The translations under genes and the position numbers were made by a program. From NCBI RefSeq assembly GCF_014651135.1, contig NZ_BMWH01000001.1, positions 309,194 through 373,193 on the forward strand: DNA of 64,000 nt, in the 5' to 3' direction. The stretch comes from Streptomyces echinoruber (GTDB lineage Bacteria; Actinomycetota; Actinomycetes; Streptomycetales; Streptomycetaceae). A model generated the notes under the pieces. That model worked only from the letters and a program-made list of their open reading frames with translations, did no database searches and had not been told where the DNA came from. This document shows, in pieces, positions 56,171 through 64,000 of this stretch; position 1 is the first letter of the stretch; every line of letters begins with the position of its first letter.

Positions 56171-56301
56171 TCAGGTCACGAGCGGCAGCGACGCGCCCGC
56201 CGGCAGCGCGACCGCGGTGACGGCGAGGGCGCAGCGCGCCGCTGCCGAGGATCACCCGGCGCGCCCCGTACCGGTCGGCTGCCACCCGGCGGGCAGGGGG
56301 C
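56171..56301 (-). pseudogene. Remnant of an MFS transporter gene
   Basis: On the minus strand, about 40 codons read ADRYGARRVILGSGAL and then, after a one-base shift, ALAVTAVALPAGASLPLVT followed by TGA (56173-56171). ADRYGxRR is motif A of major facilitator transporters (loop between helices 2 and 3), and the hydrophobic run after it looks like helix 3. Nothing else of the transporter remains. I recall a transport-protein gene at this position, between the TIGR03085 gene and hisF, in related genomes, so this looks like a deleted and frameshifted relic. Confidence 0.45.
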
Positions 56302-56304
56302 CCA

Positions 56305-56336
56305 CCGGGCGAGGCGTCCGCCGGGCGAGGCGTCCT
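56305..56336. repeat. 16-bp tandem duplication at the hisF stop
   Basis: CCGGGCGAGGCGTCCG (56305-56320) and CCGGGCGAGGCGTCCT (56321-56336) are adjacent; the second runs into the hisF stop codon (CTA, 56335-56337). Confidence 0.8.
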
Positions 56337-57105
56337 ATCGGACGGGGTGTCCCGCCTCCCGCAGTGTCTGCTTGACCTCGCCGATGCGCAGGTCGCCGAA
56401 GTGGAAGACCGAGGCGGCCAGCACCGCGTCCGCGCCCGCCTCGACCGCCGGGGCGAAGTCGGCGAGCCGGCCGGCGCCGCCGGAGGCGATGACCGGGACG
56501 GTGACGTGCTTGCGGACCGCCGCGATCATCTCCAGGTCGTAGCCGTCCTTGGTGCCGTCGGCGTCCATGGAGTTCAGCAGGATCTCGCCGGCGCCCAGTT
56601 CGGCGGCCCGGTGCGCCCACTCGACGGCGTCGATGCCGGTGCCGCGGCGGCCGCCGTGGGTGGTGACCTCGAAGCCGGAGGGGGTGCTGGTGCCCTCCGG
56701 GGTGCGGCGGGCGTCCACGGACAGCACCAGCACCTGGCTGCCGAAGCGTTCCGCGATCTCGCGGATCAGTTCGGGGCGGGCGATCGCCGCCGTGTTGACG
56801 CCCACCTTGTCGGCGCCGGCCCGCAGCAGCCGGTCGACGTCCTCGGCGGTGCGCACGCCGCCGCCCACGGTCAGCGGGATGAACACCTGCTCCGCGGTGC
56901 GGCGCACCACGTCGTAGGTGGTCTCGCGGTTGCCGGACGAGGCGGTGATGTCCAGGAACGTCAGCTCGTCCGCGCCCTCGGCGTCGTACACCTTGGCCAT
57001 CTCGACCGGGTCGCCCGCGTCGCGCAGGTTCTGGAAGTTGACGCCCTTGACGACCCGGCCGCCGTCCACGTCCAGGCAGGGGATGACTCGGACCGCCAGG
57101 GTCAT
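56335..57105 (-). CDS. hisF: Imidazole glycerol phosphate synthase cyclase subunit
   Basis: With HisH, closes the imidazole ring and releases AICAR. The 256-residue barrel opens [20 protein letters not shown] (catalytic Asp), has [62 protein letters not shown] and [13 protein letters not shown]. Complete. ATG 57105 is preceded by AAGGAG. Its leader consists of four 15-bp repeats up to the ribosome site. Last gene of the his cluster, after ridA. Confidence 0.97.
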   Translation of the reverse strand: MTLAVRVIPCLDVDGGRVVKGVNFQNLRDAGDPVEMAKVYDAEGADELTFLDITASSGNRETTYDVVRRTAEQVFIPLTVGGGVRTAEDVDRLLRAGADKVGVNTAAIARPELIREIAERFGSQVLVLSVDARRTPEGTSTPSGFEVTTHGGRRGTGIDAVEWAHRAAELGAGEILLNSMDADGTKDGYDLEMIAAVRKHVTVPVIASGGAGRLADFAPAVEAGADAVLAASVFHFGDLRIGEVKQTLREAGHPVR

Positions 57106-57121
57106 GACTTCACGGCTCCTT

Positions 57122-57181
57122 ACCGAACAATCCGAAACCGGACAATCCGAAACCGAACAATCCGGAACCAGACAATTCTGA
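57122..57181 (-). repeat. Four 15-bp tandem repeats in the hisF leader
   Basis: Units 57122-57136, 57137-57151, 57152-57166 and 57167-57181 follow the pattern ACCGAACAATCCGAA on the plus strand; the first three differ from each other by a single base and the fourth by several. They fill the gap between ridA and the AAGGAG of hisF and are much richer in A and T than the surroundings. Confidence 0.9.
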
Positions 57182-57191
57182 ACTACTGCTT

Positions 57192-57587
57192 CTACCGGCC
57201 TCTGTAGGCCTCGAGTTCCACCGACACCAGCACGCGCGGGTCGACGAACCCCTCCACGACCAGGAAGGTCGCCACCGGCCGCACGGAGTCGAACAGCTCC
57301 TTGTGGGCCCGGCCGACCTCCTCCAGGTCCCGCGGGTGCGCCAGGTACATGGAGGTGCGGATCACGGACTCGACGCCCAGCCCGAACTCCCCGATCGCCT
57401 CCAGCGCGCTGGTGAACGCGGCCTTCGCCTGCGCGTACGGGTCGCCCTCCCCGTACAGCACATCGCCCCGGAACGGGGTCGTGCCCGCCACCAGGACGCG
57501 GTCGCCCGCCGCGACGGCGCGTGCGAAACCGAAACTCTCTTCCCAGGGATTCCCGCTCTGCACGCGCCGCACGGCTTCGGACGTCAT
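57192..57587 (-). CDS. RidA family protein in the his operon
   Basis: A 131-residue RidA/YjgF-family protein. Known members hydrolyse reactive enamine/imine intermediates from PLP enzymes. It opens [20 protein letters not shown], with [20 protein letters not shown] and [19 protein letters not shown]. The catalytic arginine is present in VIRTSMYL; the C-terminal [16 protein letters not shown] is standard. Its ATG overlaps the priA stop (ATGA). Being locked between priA and hisF, it may protect a His-pathway enzyme such as the PLP aminotransferase HisC, an inference. Confidence 0.88.
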   Translation of the reverse strand: MTSEAVRRVQSGNPWEESFGFARAVAAGDRVLVAGTTPFRGDVLYGEGDPYAQAKAAFTSALEAIGEFGLGVESVIRTSMYLAHPRDLEEVGRAHKELFDSVRPVATFLVVEGFVDPRVLVSVELEAYRGR

Positions 57588-58309
57588 GACGACACCGCCT
57601 CCAAGGCTTCTTCCAGGGTGAACGCCTTCGCGTACAGCGCCTTCCCGACGATGGCCCCTTCGACACCGAGCGGCACCAGTTCGGCGATCGCCCGGAGGTC
57701 GTCCAGCGACGACACGCCGCCGGAGGCCACCACCGGGCGGTCGGTCGCCGCGCACACGTTCCGCAGCAGTTCCAGGTTGGGGCCCTGGAGCGTGCCGTCC
57801 TTGGCGATGTCGGTGACGACGTAGCGGGCGCAGCCCTCCTTGTTGAGGCGCTCCAGCGTCTCGTAGAGGTCGCCGCCGTCGCGGGTCCAGCCGCGGCCGC
57901 GCAGGGTGGTGCCGCGCACGTCGAGGCCGACGGCGATCTTCTCGCCGTGCTCGGCGATGACCCGGGCGACCCACTCGGGGCTCTCCAGGGCGGCGGTGCC
58001 GAGGTTGACGCGGGTGCAGCCGGTGGCCAGGGCGGCGGCCAGCGTGTCGTCGTCGCGGATGCCGCCGGACAGCTCCACCTTGATGTCCATCGCCCGGGTG
58101 ACCTCGGCGATCAGCTCCCGGTTGTTCCCGGTGCCGAAGGCGGCGTCCAGGTCGACCAGGTGCAGCCACTCCGCGCCCGCCCGCTGCCAGGCCAGGGCGG
58201 CCTCGAGCGGGGAGCCGTAGGAGGTCTCGGTACCGGACTCGCCGTGCACCAGGCGGACGGCCTGCCCGTCGCGGACGTCGACGGCGGGGAGGAGTTCGAG
58301 CTTGGCCAT
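57584..58309 (-). CDS. priA: Bifunctional phosphoribosyl isomerase (HisA/TrpF)
   Basis: PriA isomerises both ProFAR (His pathway) and phosphoribosylanthranilate (Trp pathway). The 241-residue barrel has the two catalytic aspartates D11 ([16 protein letters not shown]) and D130 ([10 protein letters not shown]), with [27 protein letters not shown] and [16 protein letters not shown]. No trpF is present in the trp cluster, which supports dual use. It sits between hisH and ridA. Confidence 0.95.
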   Translation of the reverse strand: MAKLELLPAVDVRDGQAVRLVHGESGTETSYGSPLEAALAWQRAGAEWLHLVDLDAAFGTGNNRELIAEVTRAMDIKVELSGGIRDDDTLAAALATGCTRVNLGTAALESPEWVARVIAEHGEKIAVGLDVRGTTLRGRGWTRDGGDLYETLERLNKEGCARYVVTDIAKDGTLQGPNLELLRNVCAATDRPVVASGGVSSLDDLRAIAELVPLGVEGAIVGKALYAKAFTLEEALEAVSS

Positions 58310-58313
58310 GTCT

Positions 58314-58958
58314 CTACAGGGTTCCGATCCAGTTGGTGAGCAGCTGCGCGCCGGCGTCGCCGGACTTCTCGGGGTGGAACTGGGTGGCCCACAGGGCGCC
58401 GTTCTCCACGGCCGCCACGAACGGCTTGCCGTGCGTGGCCCAGGTGACCTTCGGGGCGTCGATCGCCGGGTTGTGGGTCTCCAGGGTCCAGTCGTGCACG
58501 GCGTAGGAGTGCACGAAGTAGAAGCGGGTGCCGGCGTCCAGGCCGGCGAACAGTTGGGAGCCGGCCGGCGCGTCGACGGTGTTCCAGCCCATGTGGGGCA
58601 CGACGTCGGCCTGCAGCGGCTCCACGGTGCCGGGCCACTCGCCGAGGCCCTCGGCCTCCACGCCGTGCTCGATGCCGCGCGCGAACAGGATCTGCATGCC
58701 GACGCAGATGCCCAGGACGGGGCGCCCGCCGGCCAGCCGCCGGCCGATGATCCAGTCGCCGCGCGCCTGCTTCAGGCCCTGCATGCACGCGGCGAAGGCG
58801 CCGACGCCGGGGACGAGGAGCCCGTCGGCGTTCATGGCCCGGTCGTAGTCGCGGGTGATCTCCACGTCGGCGCCCGCGCGGGCGAGGGCGCGCTCGGCGG
58901 AGCGGACGTTGCCGAAGCCGTAGTCGAAGACCACGACCTTCTTCGCTCCGGTGCCCAT
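58314..58958 (-). CDS. hisH: Imidazole glycerol phosphate synthase glutaminase subunit
   Basis: A 214-residue class I glutamine amidotransferase that feeds ammonia to HisF. The nucleophile is C85 in [13 protein letters not shown], with His/Glu in [32 protein letters not shown] is the family N-terminus. ATG 58958 overlaps the stop of the upstream small membrane protein (TGATG). It is 4 bp from priA. Confidence 0.97.
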   Translation of the reverse strand: MGTGAKKVVVFDYGFGNVRSAERALARAGADVEITRDYDRAMNADGLLVPGVGAFAACMQGLKQARGDWIIGRRLAGGRPVLGICVGMQILFARGIEHGVEAEGLGEWPGTVEPLQADVVPHMGWNTVDAPAGSQLFAGLDAGTRFYFVHSYAVHDWTLETHNPAIDAPKVTWATHGKPFVAAVENGALWATQFHPEKSGDAGAQLLTNWIGTL

Positions 58959-59122
58959 CAGTTCCACACCTCCAGCCGCAGGACGCCGGCGACGAGGCAC
59001 ATCGCGGCGGCCGCCGACAGCAGCACGATGAGGCTCTTCGGCATCTTCTGCTTGACGAAGGAGATGACGCCGCCGACGAAGAAGAGCCCGACCACGATCA
59101 GGACGGTCGACAGACCGTTCAC
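58958..59122 (-). CDS. Small membrane protein between hisB and hisH
   Basis: A 54-residue protein of two helices ([19 protein letters not shown], then [18 protein letters not shown]) with a basic KQKMPK turn between them. The GTG start 59122 overlaps the hisB stop (GTGA) and the stop overlaps the hisH start (TGATG), so it is translationally locked into the his operon. It is unrelated to any His enzyme, and its role is unknown. Confidence 0.8.
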   Translation of the reverse strand: MNGLSTVLIVVGLFFVGGVISFVKQKMPKSLIVLLSAAAAMCLVAGVLRLEVWN

Positions 59123-59712
59123 AGCGCCCCCTTGGTGGACGGCAGGATGCCCGCCGCACGCGGGTCGCGTTCGGACGCGTAGCGCAGCGCCCGCGCGAGG
59201 GCCTTGAACTGGCACTCCACGATGTGGTGCGCGTTGCGCCCGTAGGGCACGTGCACGTGCAGCGCGATCTGCGCCTGGGCGACGAAGGACTCCAGGATGT
59301 GCCGGGTCATCGTGGTGTCGTACTGGCCGATCATCGGCGCCATGTTCTCCGGCTCGGTGTGCACCAGGTACGGGCGGCCGGAGAGGTCGACGGTGACCTG
59401 GGCGAGGGCCTCGTCCAGCGGGACCGCGCAGGTGCCGAAGCGGTGGATGCCCACCTTGTCGCCGAGCGCCTGCCGGAAGGCGGCACCGAGCGCGAGGGCG
59501 GTGTCCTCGATGGTGTGGTGGGAGTCGATGTGCAGGTCGCCCTCGGTCTTCACGGTCAGGTCGAACAGGCCGTGCCGGCCGAGCTGGTCGAGCATGTGGT
59601 CGTAGAAGCCGACCCCGGTCGAGATGTCGGTCCGCCCGGTGCCGTCGAGGTCGATCTCGACGACGACCGAGGTCTCCTTGGTGGTGCGTTCCACGCGTCC
59701 CACGCGGCTCAT
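59119..59712 (-). CDS. hisB: Imidazoleglycerol-phosphate dehydratase
   Basis: Dehydrates IGP to imidazole-acetol phosphate. The 197-residue protein has the metal-binding [34 protein letters not shown] and its repeat [35 protein letters not shown]. It is the dehydratase only, with no fused phosphatase (HisN is elsewhere). ATG 59712 overlaps the hisC stop. Confidence 0.97.
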   Translation of the reverse strand: MSRVGRVERTTKETSVVVEIDLDGTGRTDISTGVGFYDHMLDQLGRHGLFDLTVKTEGDLHIDSHHTIEDTALALGAAFRQALGDKVGIHRFGTCAVPLDEALAQVTVDLSGRPYLVHTEPENMAPMIGQYDTTMTRHILESFVAQAQIALHVHVPYGRNAHHIVECQFKALARALRYASERDPRAAGILPSTKGAL

Positions 59713-60818
59713 CGGCTCTGCTCCTTCTTCAACTCACGGACCGCGTCGAGGAACGCGTCGTTCTCCTCGGGCGTTCCGGCGGTGACCCGCAGCCATCCCG
59801 GTACGCCGTTGTCCCGGACCAGCACACCCCGCTCGAGGATCTTCCGCCAGGCCTCGTGGGCGTCGGGGAAGCGTCCGAACTGCACGAAGTTGGCGTCCGA
59901 CTCGGTGACCTCGTAGCCGATCGCGCGCAGCTCGGCGACCAGGCGGTCCCGTTCGGCCTTCAACTGCTCGACGTAGCCCAGCAGCGTGTCGGTGTGCTCC
60001 AGCGCGGCCAGCGCGGTGGCCTGGGTGACGGCCGACAGGTGGTACGGCAGGCGGACGAGCTGCACGGCGTCCACCACCGCCGGGTGCGCGGCGAGGTAGC
60101 CCAGGCGCAGGCCGGCCGCGCCGAACGCCTTCGACATGGTGCGGGAGATCACCAGGTGCGGCCGGCCCTCGATCAGCGGCAGCAGCGAGTCGCCGTGGCT
60201 GAACTCGACGTACGCCTCGTCGACGACGACCATGGACGGCTTGGCCGCCTGCGCCGCCTCGTACAGCGCGAGGACGGTCTCGCGCGGGACGGTGTTGCCG
60301 GTGGGGTTGTTGGGGGTGGTGACGAAGACGACGTCGGGCCGGTGCTCGGCGATCGCGCGCACGGCCGCCTCGATGTCGATGCCGAAGTCGTCGCGGCGCG
60401 GGCCGGAGATCCAGCCGGTGCCCGTCCCGCGCGCGATGAGGGAGTGCATCGAGTACGACGGCTCGAAGCCGATCGCCGTGCGCCCGGGTCCGCCGAAGGT
60501 CTGCAGCAGCTGCTGGATGACCTCGTTGGAGCCGTTGGCGGCCCACACGTTCTCGACGCCGACCGGGTGGCCGCCGGTCCTGGTGAGGTACTCGGCGAGC
60601 TTGGTGCGCAGTTCGACCGCGTCCCGGTCCGGGTAGCGGTTCAGGCCGCGGGCGGCCTCGCGCACCCGCTCGGCGATCCGCTCGACCAGCGGCTCGGGCA
60701 GCGGGTAGGGGTTCTCGTTGGTGTTCAGCCGTACGGGCACGTCGAGCTGGGGCGCGCCATAGGGCGACTTGCCGCGCAGCTCCTCCCGCACGGGGAGGTC
60801 GTCGATGGCGATGCTCAC
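59709..60818 (-). CDS. hisC: Histidinol-phosphate aminotransferase
   Basis: A 369-residue PLP enzyme (fold type I) transferring an amino group to imidazole-acetol phosphate. It has [57 protein letters not shown] and the PLP lysine in [20 protein letters not shown], then the C-terminal arginine in [16 protein letters not shown]. Stop and start overlap with hisB (ATGA) and with hisD. Confidence 0.97.
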   Translation of the reverse strand: MSIAIDDLPVREELRGKSPYGAPQLDVPVRLNTNENPYPLPEPLVERIAERVREAARGLNRYPDRDAVELRTKLAEYLTRTGGHPVGVENVWAANGSNEVIQQLLQTFGGPGRTAIGFEPSYSMHSLIARGTGTGWISGPRRDDFGIDIEAAVRAIAEHRPDVVFVTTPNNPTGNTVPRETVLALYEAAQAAKPSMVVVDEAYVEFSHGDSLLPLIEGRPHLVISRTMSKAFGAAGLRLGYLAAHPAVVDAVQLVRLPYHLSAVTQATALAALEHTDTLLGYVEQLKAERDRLVAELRAIGYEVTESDANFVQFGRFPDAHEAWRKILERGVLVRDNGVPGWLRVTAGTPEENDAFLDAVRELKKEQSR

Positions 60819-62140
60819 TTGCTCTCAGGCACCTTCCAGCCGAACCGGGCCTTGATCGCCGCGCCGTGCGCCGGCAGGTCCTCCGCCTCCGCCAGCGTGA
60901 CCACGTGGTGCGCGACCTCGGCGAGCGCGTCCCGCGTGTAGTCGACGACGTGGATGCCGCGCAGGAAGGACTGGACGGACAGGCCCGAGGAGTGGCAGGC
61001 GCAGCCGCCGGTGGGCAGGACGTGGTTGGAGCCGGCCGCGTAGTCGCCGAGCGAGACCGGCGCCCAGGGGCCGATGAAGACGGCGCCGGCGTTGCGCACG
61101 CGGTCGGCGACGGCGGCGGCGTCGGCGGTCTGGATCTCCAGGTGCTCGGCGCCGTAGGCGTTCACCACGCGCAGGCCCTCGTCGATGCCGTCGACGAGGA
61201 CGATCGCGGACTGCTTGCCGGTGAGGGCCGGGCGGATCCGGTCCTCGACGTGCCGGGTGGCCGCGACCTGCGCCTCCAGCTCCTTCTCCACCGCGTCGGC
61301 GAGGGCGAGGGAGTCGGTGACCAGGACGGCGGCGGCCAGCGGGTCGTGCTCGGCCTGGCTGATCAGGTCGGCCGCGACGTGCACCGGGTCGGCGGTGTCG
61401 TCGGCGAGGACGGCGATCTCGGTCGGGCCGGCCTCGGCGTCGATGCCGATACGGCCGGTGAAGTAGCGCTTGGCGGCGGCGACCCAGATGTTGCCGGGGC
61501 CGGTGACCATGTTCGCGGGCGGGCAGGACTCGGTGCCGTAGGCGAACATCGCGACGGCCGTGGCGCCGCCGGCCGCGTAGACCTCGTCGACGCCGAGCAG
61601 GGCGCAGGCGGCGAGGATCGTCGGGTGGGGCAGGCCGCCGAACTCGGCCTGGGCCGGGGAGGCGAGCGCGATGGACTCGACGCCGGCCTCCTGCGCCGGT
61701 ACCGCGTTCATGATCACGGAGGACGGGTAGACGGAGCGGCCGCCCGGCGCGTACAGGCCGACGCGGTCGACCGGGACCCACTTCTCGGTGACCGTGCCGC
61801 CGGGCACCACCTGCGTGGTGCGGGTCGAACGGCGCTGCTCGCGGTGGACCAGGCGGGCGCGGCGGATGGACTCCTCCAGGGCCGCGCGCACGGCCGGATC
61901 CAGCCCCTCCAGGGCGTCGGTGAGCGCCTGGGCCGGGACCCGGACGGACTCCAGGCGTACGCCGTCGAACTTCTCGGCGAAGTCGATCAGCGCCGCGTCG
62001 CCCCGATGATGCACGGCCTCGCAAATCGGACGCACCTTCTCCAGTGCGGCCTGAACGTCGAAGTCGGCTCGGGGCAGCAGGTCACGCAGGGCGGGGCCCT
62101 CGGGGAGGGCGTCGCCGCGCAGATCGATTCGGGAGATCAC
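60815..62140 (-). CDS. hisD: Histidinol dehydrogenase
   Basis: Oxidises histidinol to histidine in two NAD-dependent steps. The 441-residue protein has [33 protein letters not shown], the zinc/active-site region [19 protein letters not shown] and [15 protein letters not shown], then [14 protein letters not shown] [17 protein letters not shown] and the C-terminal [20 protein letters not shown] 62140 ([15 protein letters not shown]) is the usual start; the frame remains open to 62188 without a ribosome site, and the start may be nearly leaderless. First gene of the his operon, under a dyad at 62180-62200. Confidence 0.97.
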   Translation of the reverse strand: MISRIDLRGDALPEGPALRDLLPRADFDVQAALEKVRPICEAVHHRGDAALIDFAEKFDGVRLESVRVPAQALTDALEGLDPAVRAALEESIRRARLVHREQRRSTRTTQVVPGGTVTEKWVPVDRVGLYAPGGRSVYPSSVIMNAVPAQEAGVESIALASPAQAEFGGLPHPTILAACALLGVDEVYAAGGATAVAMFAYGTESCPPANMVTGPGNIWVAAAKRYFTGRIGIDAEAGPTEIAVLADDTADPVHVAADLISQAEHDPLAAAVLVTDSLALADAVEKELEAQVAATRHVEDRIRPALTGKQSAIVLVDGIDEGLRVVNAYGAEHLEIQTADAAAVADRVRNAGAVFIGPWAPVSLGDYAAGSNHVLPTGGCACHSSGLSVQSFLRGIHVVDYTRDALAEVAHHVVTLAEAEDLPAHGAAIKARFGWKVPESK

Positions 62141-62179
62141 GGGGTCAATTCTCGCAGACCGGCGCGACGGCCCGTCCGT

Positions 62180-62200
62180 CCGTATCAATGGCTGATACGG
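62180..62200. promoter_or_regulatory. 8-bp dyad upstream of hisD
   Basis: CCGTATCA (62180-62187), spacer ATGGC, then TGATACGG (62193-62200): a perfect inverted repeat 40-60 bp before the hisD start. Its A/T content stands out from the GC-rich flanks, as expected for a dimeric repressor operator. Confidence 0.6.
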
Positions 62201-62329
62201 AACGCTCGGCCACCGGTACGGAGCGCCACGCGGACCACCGGCGAAGCCACCGCGGCACGGGCCGCCCGCACGGAGGGCGACGGGGCCGCCGCACGGGCAT
62301 CACACGGACGGTGACGGGACCGTCGGCAC

Positions 62330-62390
62330 GGGCGCCGGCGGGAGTGTCGCGCGGGCGCCGGCGGGAGTGTCGCGCGGGCGCCGGTGAGGC
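62330..62390. repeat. 23-bp tandem repeat
   Basis: GGGCGCCGGCGGGAGTGTCG plus CGC is repeated at 62330-62352 and 62353-62375, with a partial third copy from 62376, between the divergent hisD and plus-strand gene. Confidence 0.85.
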
Positions 62391-62536
62391 CGCCGGCGCG
62401 GACCGTCCGGCGACCGGCACATCCCCGAAGACATCCTCACTTTCTGTGTTCATCTCGTCACTCAGCGGGCATGAACTGCTGTACGAAGGGGTGAACCGGT
62501 GAGTAACCGAGAAGGACGAGAAGGAAGGGACGTGCG

Positions 62537-64000
62537 GTGACGGAGGAGGCGGGCACGGGCACCCGCGGCGACGGGGAGCCGCCGGACGGACTGACCCCCG
62601 CCGAGGCGGGCATGTGGCAGGCCTTCCGCGACGGCAGCCTCTACGACCTGCGCGCCGGCGACCCGGCCGTGGACGACCCGCACGGCGGCCATCCGTGGGG
62701 ACCGGAGCGGAGCGTGCGCGCGCGGATCGTGTGCTGGCTGCTGCTGGACGGGCCGCCCGCGCTCGCGGGCCGCGTGTCGTCGCTGAAGCTGGCGGGCGTG
62801 CGCGTCACCGGCACCCTGGACCTGGCGGGCGGCACGGTGCTGCCGTACGTGGAGATGACCGGCTGCCGCTTCGAGCAGGAGGTGCGGCTGCCGGAGGCCC
62901 GCTGCACGACCGTACGGCTGGTCGACTGCTCGGTGCCGCGCCTGGAGGCCGCCCGGCTGCACACCGAGGGCGACCTGCACCTGCCGCGCTCCCGCTTCCA
63001 CCAGGGCATACGGCTCACCGACGCGCACATAGGCACGGACCTGCTGCTCAACCAGGCGGTCGTGCACCGCGGCCGCGGCGGCCGGTCGATCACCGCCGAC
63101 GGCATGACCGTCGGGCAGGATCTGCAGGCGGAGATGCTGGAGTCGGACGGCGAGCTGAGCCTGCGCAGCGCCAAGGTGGGGGTGTCGCTGAGCCTGCGCG
63201 GCGCCCGGCTCGCCAACCCCGGCGCGCGGTTCGCGCTGAACGCGCCGCAGCTGACCGTGGAGCGCACCCTGTACCTGACCCCGGCCGGCCTGGGCAGCCC
63301 CCTGCTGAGCGGGATCACCCCGGCGCGCGGCACCCGCGTGCAGCGCTTCGAGTGCCGGGGCGGGATACGGCTGGACGACGGGCGGTTCGGCGACGCGGTC
63401 GACCTGGAGCGGGCCCGGTTCACCCTCACCGACGACCAGGAGCTGTCCCTGCGCCGGGTGCAGACGCCGGAGCTGCGCTTCCTCGGCGAGCGGCCGGTCC
63501 ACGGCAGCGTGGTCCTCTCCGGCGCCCGCGTCGGCAACCTCGTCGACCGGGCGAGCAGCTGGCCCGGCCCCGGCAGCCTGCACATGGGCGGCTTCACCTA
63601 CGACAGCCTCGTCCCGCGCGGGCCGTTCCCGCTCACCGAGCGCCTGCGCTGGCTGGAGGCGGCGACCGCCGAGTACAACCCGGAGCCGTACGAGCGCCTC
63701 GCGGCGGTGCTGCGCGGCGCCGGGGAGGACGAGGACGCGCGCGAGGTGCTGCTGGCCAAGCAGCGCCGCCGCCGCGAGACCCTGCCGCCCGCTCTCAAGG
63801 CGTGGGGCTTGCTGCAGGACTGGACGGTCGCCTACGGCTACCGGCCCGGCCGGGCCGCGGTATGGATGGCGGTGCTGTGGGCGGCCGGATCGCTCGCCTT
63901 CGCGCACGCCGGCCATCCCCCGGTCGACGCGGGCCGGCACCCCGCGTGGGACCCCGCGCTGTTCACCCTGGACCTGCTGCTGCCGGTCGTCGACCTCGGC
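62537..64000 (+). CDS. Membrane-associated pentapeptide-like protein, partial
   Basis: The 5' 488 codons of an open frame that leaves the window at 64000. It begins MTEEAGTGTRGDGEPPDG at GTG 62537, set by AAGGAAGGG about 7 nt upstream. The middle (~75-340) is a run of short beta-like repeats (LKLAGVRVTGTLDLAGGTV, VEMTGCRFEQEVRLPEA, LSLRSAKVGVSLSLRGARL) resembling a right-handed beta-helix of the pentapeptide type. An amphipathic segment (AAVWMAVLWAAGSLAFAHA) near 440-460 is the first membrane helix. I recall such proteins being annotated as membrane-associated oxidoreductases in Streptomyces, but no cofactor motif is visible. Divergent from hisD. Confidence 0.75.
   Translation, partial: MTEEAGTGTRGDGEPPDGLTPAEAGMWQAFRDGSLYDLRAGDPAVDDPHGGHPWGPERSVRARIVCWLLLDGPPALAGRVSSLKLAGVRVTGTLDLAGGTVLPYVEMTGCRFEQEVRLPEARCTTVRLVDCSVPRLEAARLHTEGDLHLPRSRFHQGIRLTDAHIGTDLLLNQAVVHRGRGGRSITADGMTVGQDLQAEMLESDGELSLRSAKVGVSLSLRGARLANPGARFALNAPQLTVERTLYLTPAGLGSPLLSGITPARGTRVQRFECRGGIRLDDGRFGDAVDLERARFTLTDDQELSLRRVQTPELRFLGERPVHGSVVLSGARVGNLVDRASSWPGPGSLHMGGFTYDSLVPRGPFPLTERLRWLEAATAEYNPEPYERLAAVLRGAGEDEDAREVLLAKQRRRRETLPPALKAWGLLQDWTVAYGYRPGRAAVWMAVLWAAGSLAFAHAGHPPVDAGRHPAWDPALFTLDLLLPVVDLG

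Larger units (their letters stand above)
62141..62536. other. Divergent intergenic region upstream of hisD
   Basis: A 396-bp gap holding the hisD operator-like dyad, then GC-rich sequence with 23-bp repeats (62330-62390) and GAGAAGGA-type purine repeats (62506-62530) ending in the ribosome site of the plus-strand gene. A stretch near 62440 (CTTTCTGTGTTCATCTCGTC) is AT-richer and might contain a promoter. No gene is supported. Confidence 0.5.

Noticed and set aside
62145..62453. Minus-strand 102-codon open frame upstream of hisD
   Set aside because: Pro/Arg-rich shadow across the hisD promoter region and the 23-bp repeats, without a good ribosome site.

Overview
The window is chromosomal DNA of a high-GC actinomycete, almost certainly a Streptomyces. 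The evidence is the very high GC with G/C-ending codons, frequent GTG starts, mycothiol-type DinB proteins, a PriA (dual HisA/TrpF) enzyme, a PdtaR-type ANTAR regulator, a TrpM peptide, an HGxxPAAW protein, and a gene order that I recall as the conserved core of Streptomyces (coaE-rpsA-polA-liv-pyk-gltBD-lgt-trp-his). Nothing looks like a large genomic island; the window is mostly housekeeping metabolism with small accessory insertions.

Layout. 0-2.3 kb: TPR protein, coaE and a PAC2 protein, all minus. 2.8-4.3 kb: rpsA with a clear promoter, a long leader and a terminator. 4.6-12.1 kb: a methyltransferase with no canonical start codon, HrpB helicase, a secreted lytic transglycosylase with Ig-like domains, a DUF4184 membrane protein and a small hypothetical. 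12.3-18.2 kb: polA diverging from an FdhF/YdeP oxidoreductase and a PaaI thioesterase. 18.7-24.5 kb: a complete branched-chain amino acid ABC operon (binding protein, two permeases, two ATPases). 24.6-27.8 kb: pdtaR, a short tRNA with a CAA anticodon and its own U-tract terminator, a free-standing HTH-LAGLIDADG protein, and pyruvate kinase. 28.3-31.2 kb: a Tat-exported 5'-nucleotidase-like phosphoesterase and a proline-rich membrane protein. 31.3-34.3 kb: a two-gene siderophore-like operon (PLP decarboxylase and N-hydroxylase). 34.5-46.2 kb: pepN, chorismate mutase, a zincin-like protein, gltBD and a VIT-family transporter. 46.3-55.4 kb: lgt, a DsbA-like thioredoxin and the trp cluster (hisI-trpE-three small membrane proteins-trpC-trpM-trpB-trpA). 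55.5-64 kb: a TIGR03085 protein, a decayed MFS fragment, the his cluster (hisD-C-B-small membrane protein-H-priA-ridA-hisF) and the 5' part of a membrane-associated protein running off the end.

How genes work together. gltBD, trp, his and chorismate mutase form an amino-acid biosynthetic block: chorismate mutase draws chorismate to Phe/Tyr, trpE/C/B/A to Trp, gltBD supplies glutamate, and PriA serves both the His and Trp pathways. No separate trpF is seen; trpD, hisG and hisE are not in the window and must lie elsewhere. Overlapping stop/start codons in trpBA, hisDCB-H, priA-ridA, livGF and the siderophore pair suggest translational coupling.

Most interesting: the tRNA/LAGLIDADG locus, where a short-variable-loop tRNA reads CAA and the plus-strand G-C skew reverses; a decarboxylase tail with histidine exactly every fourth residue; a hisF leader made of four 15-bp repeats; a probable ATC start codon; several tandem duplications that copy gene 3' ends including stop codons; and dyads upstream of the liv, gltB, hisD and thioesterase genes. 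None of these could be tested by search here.
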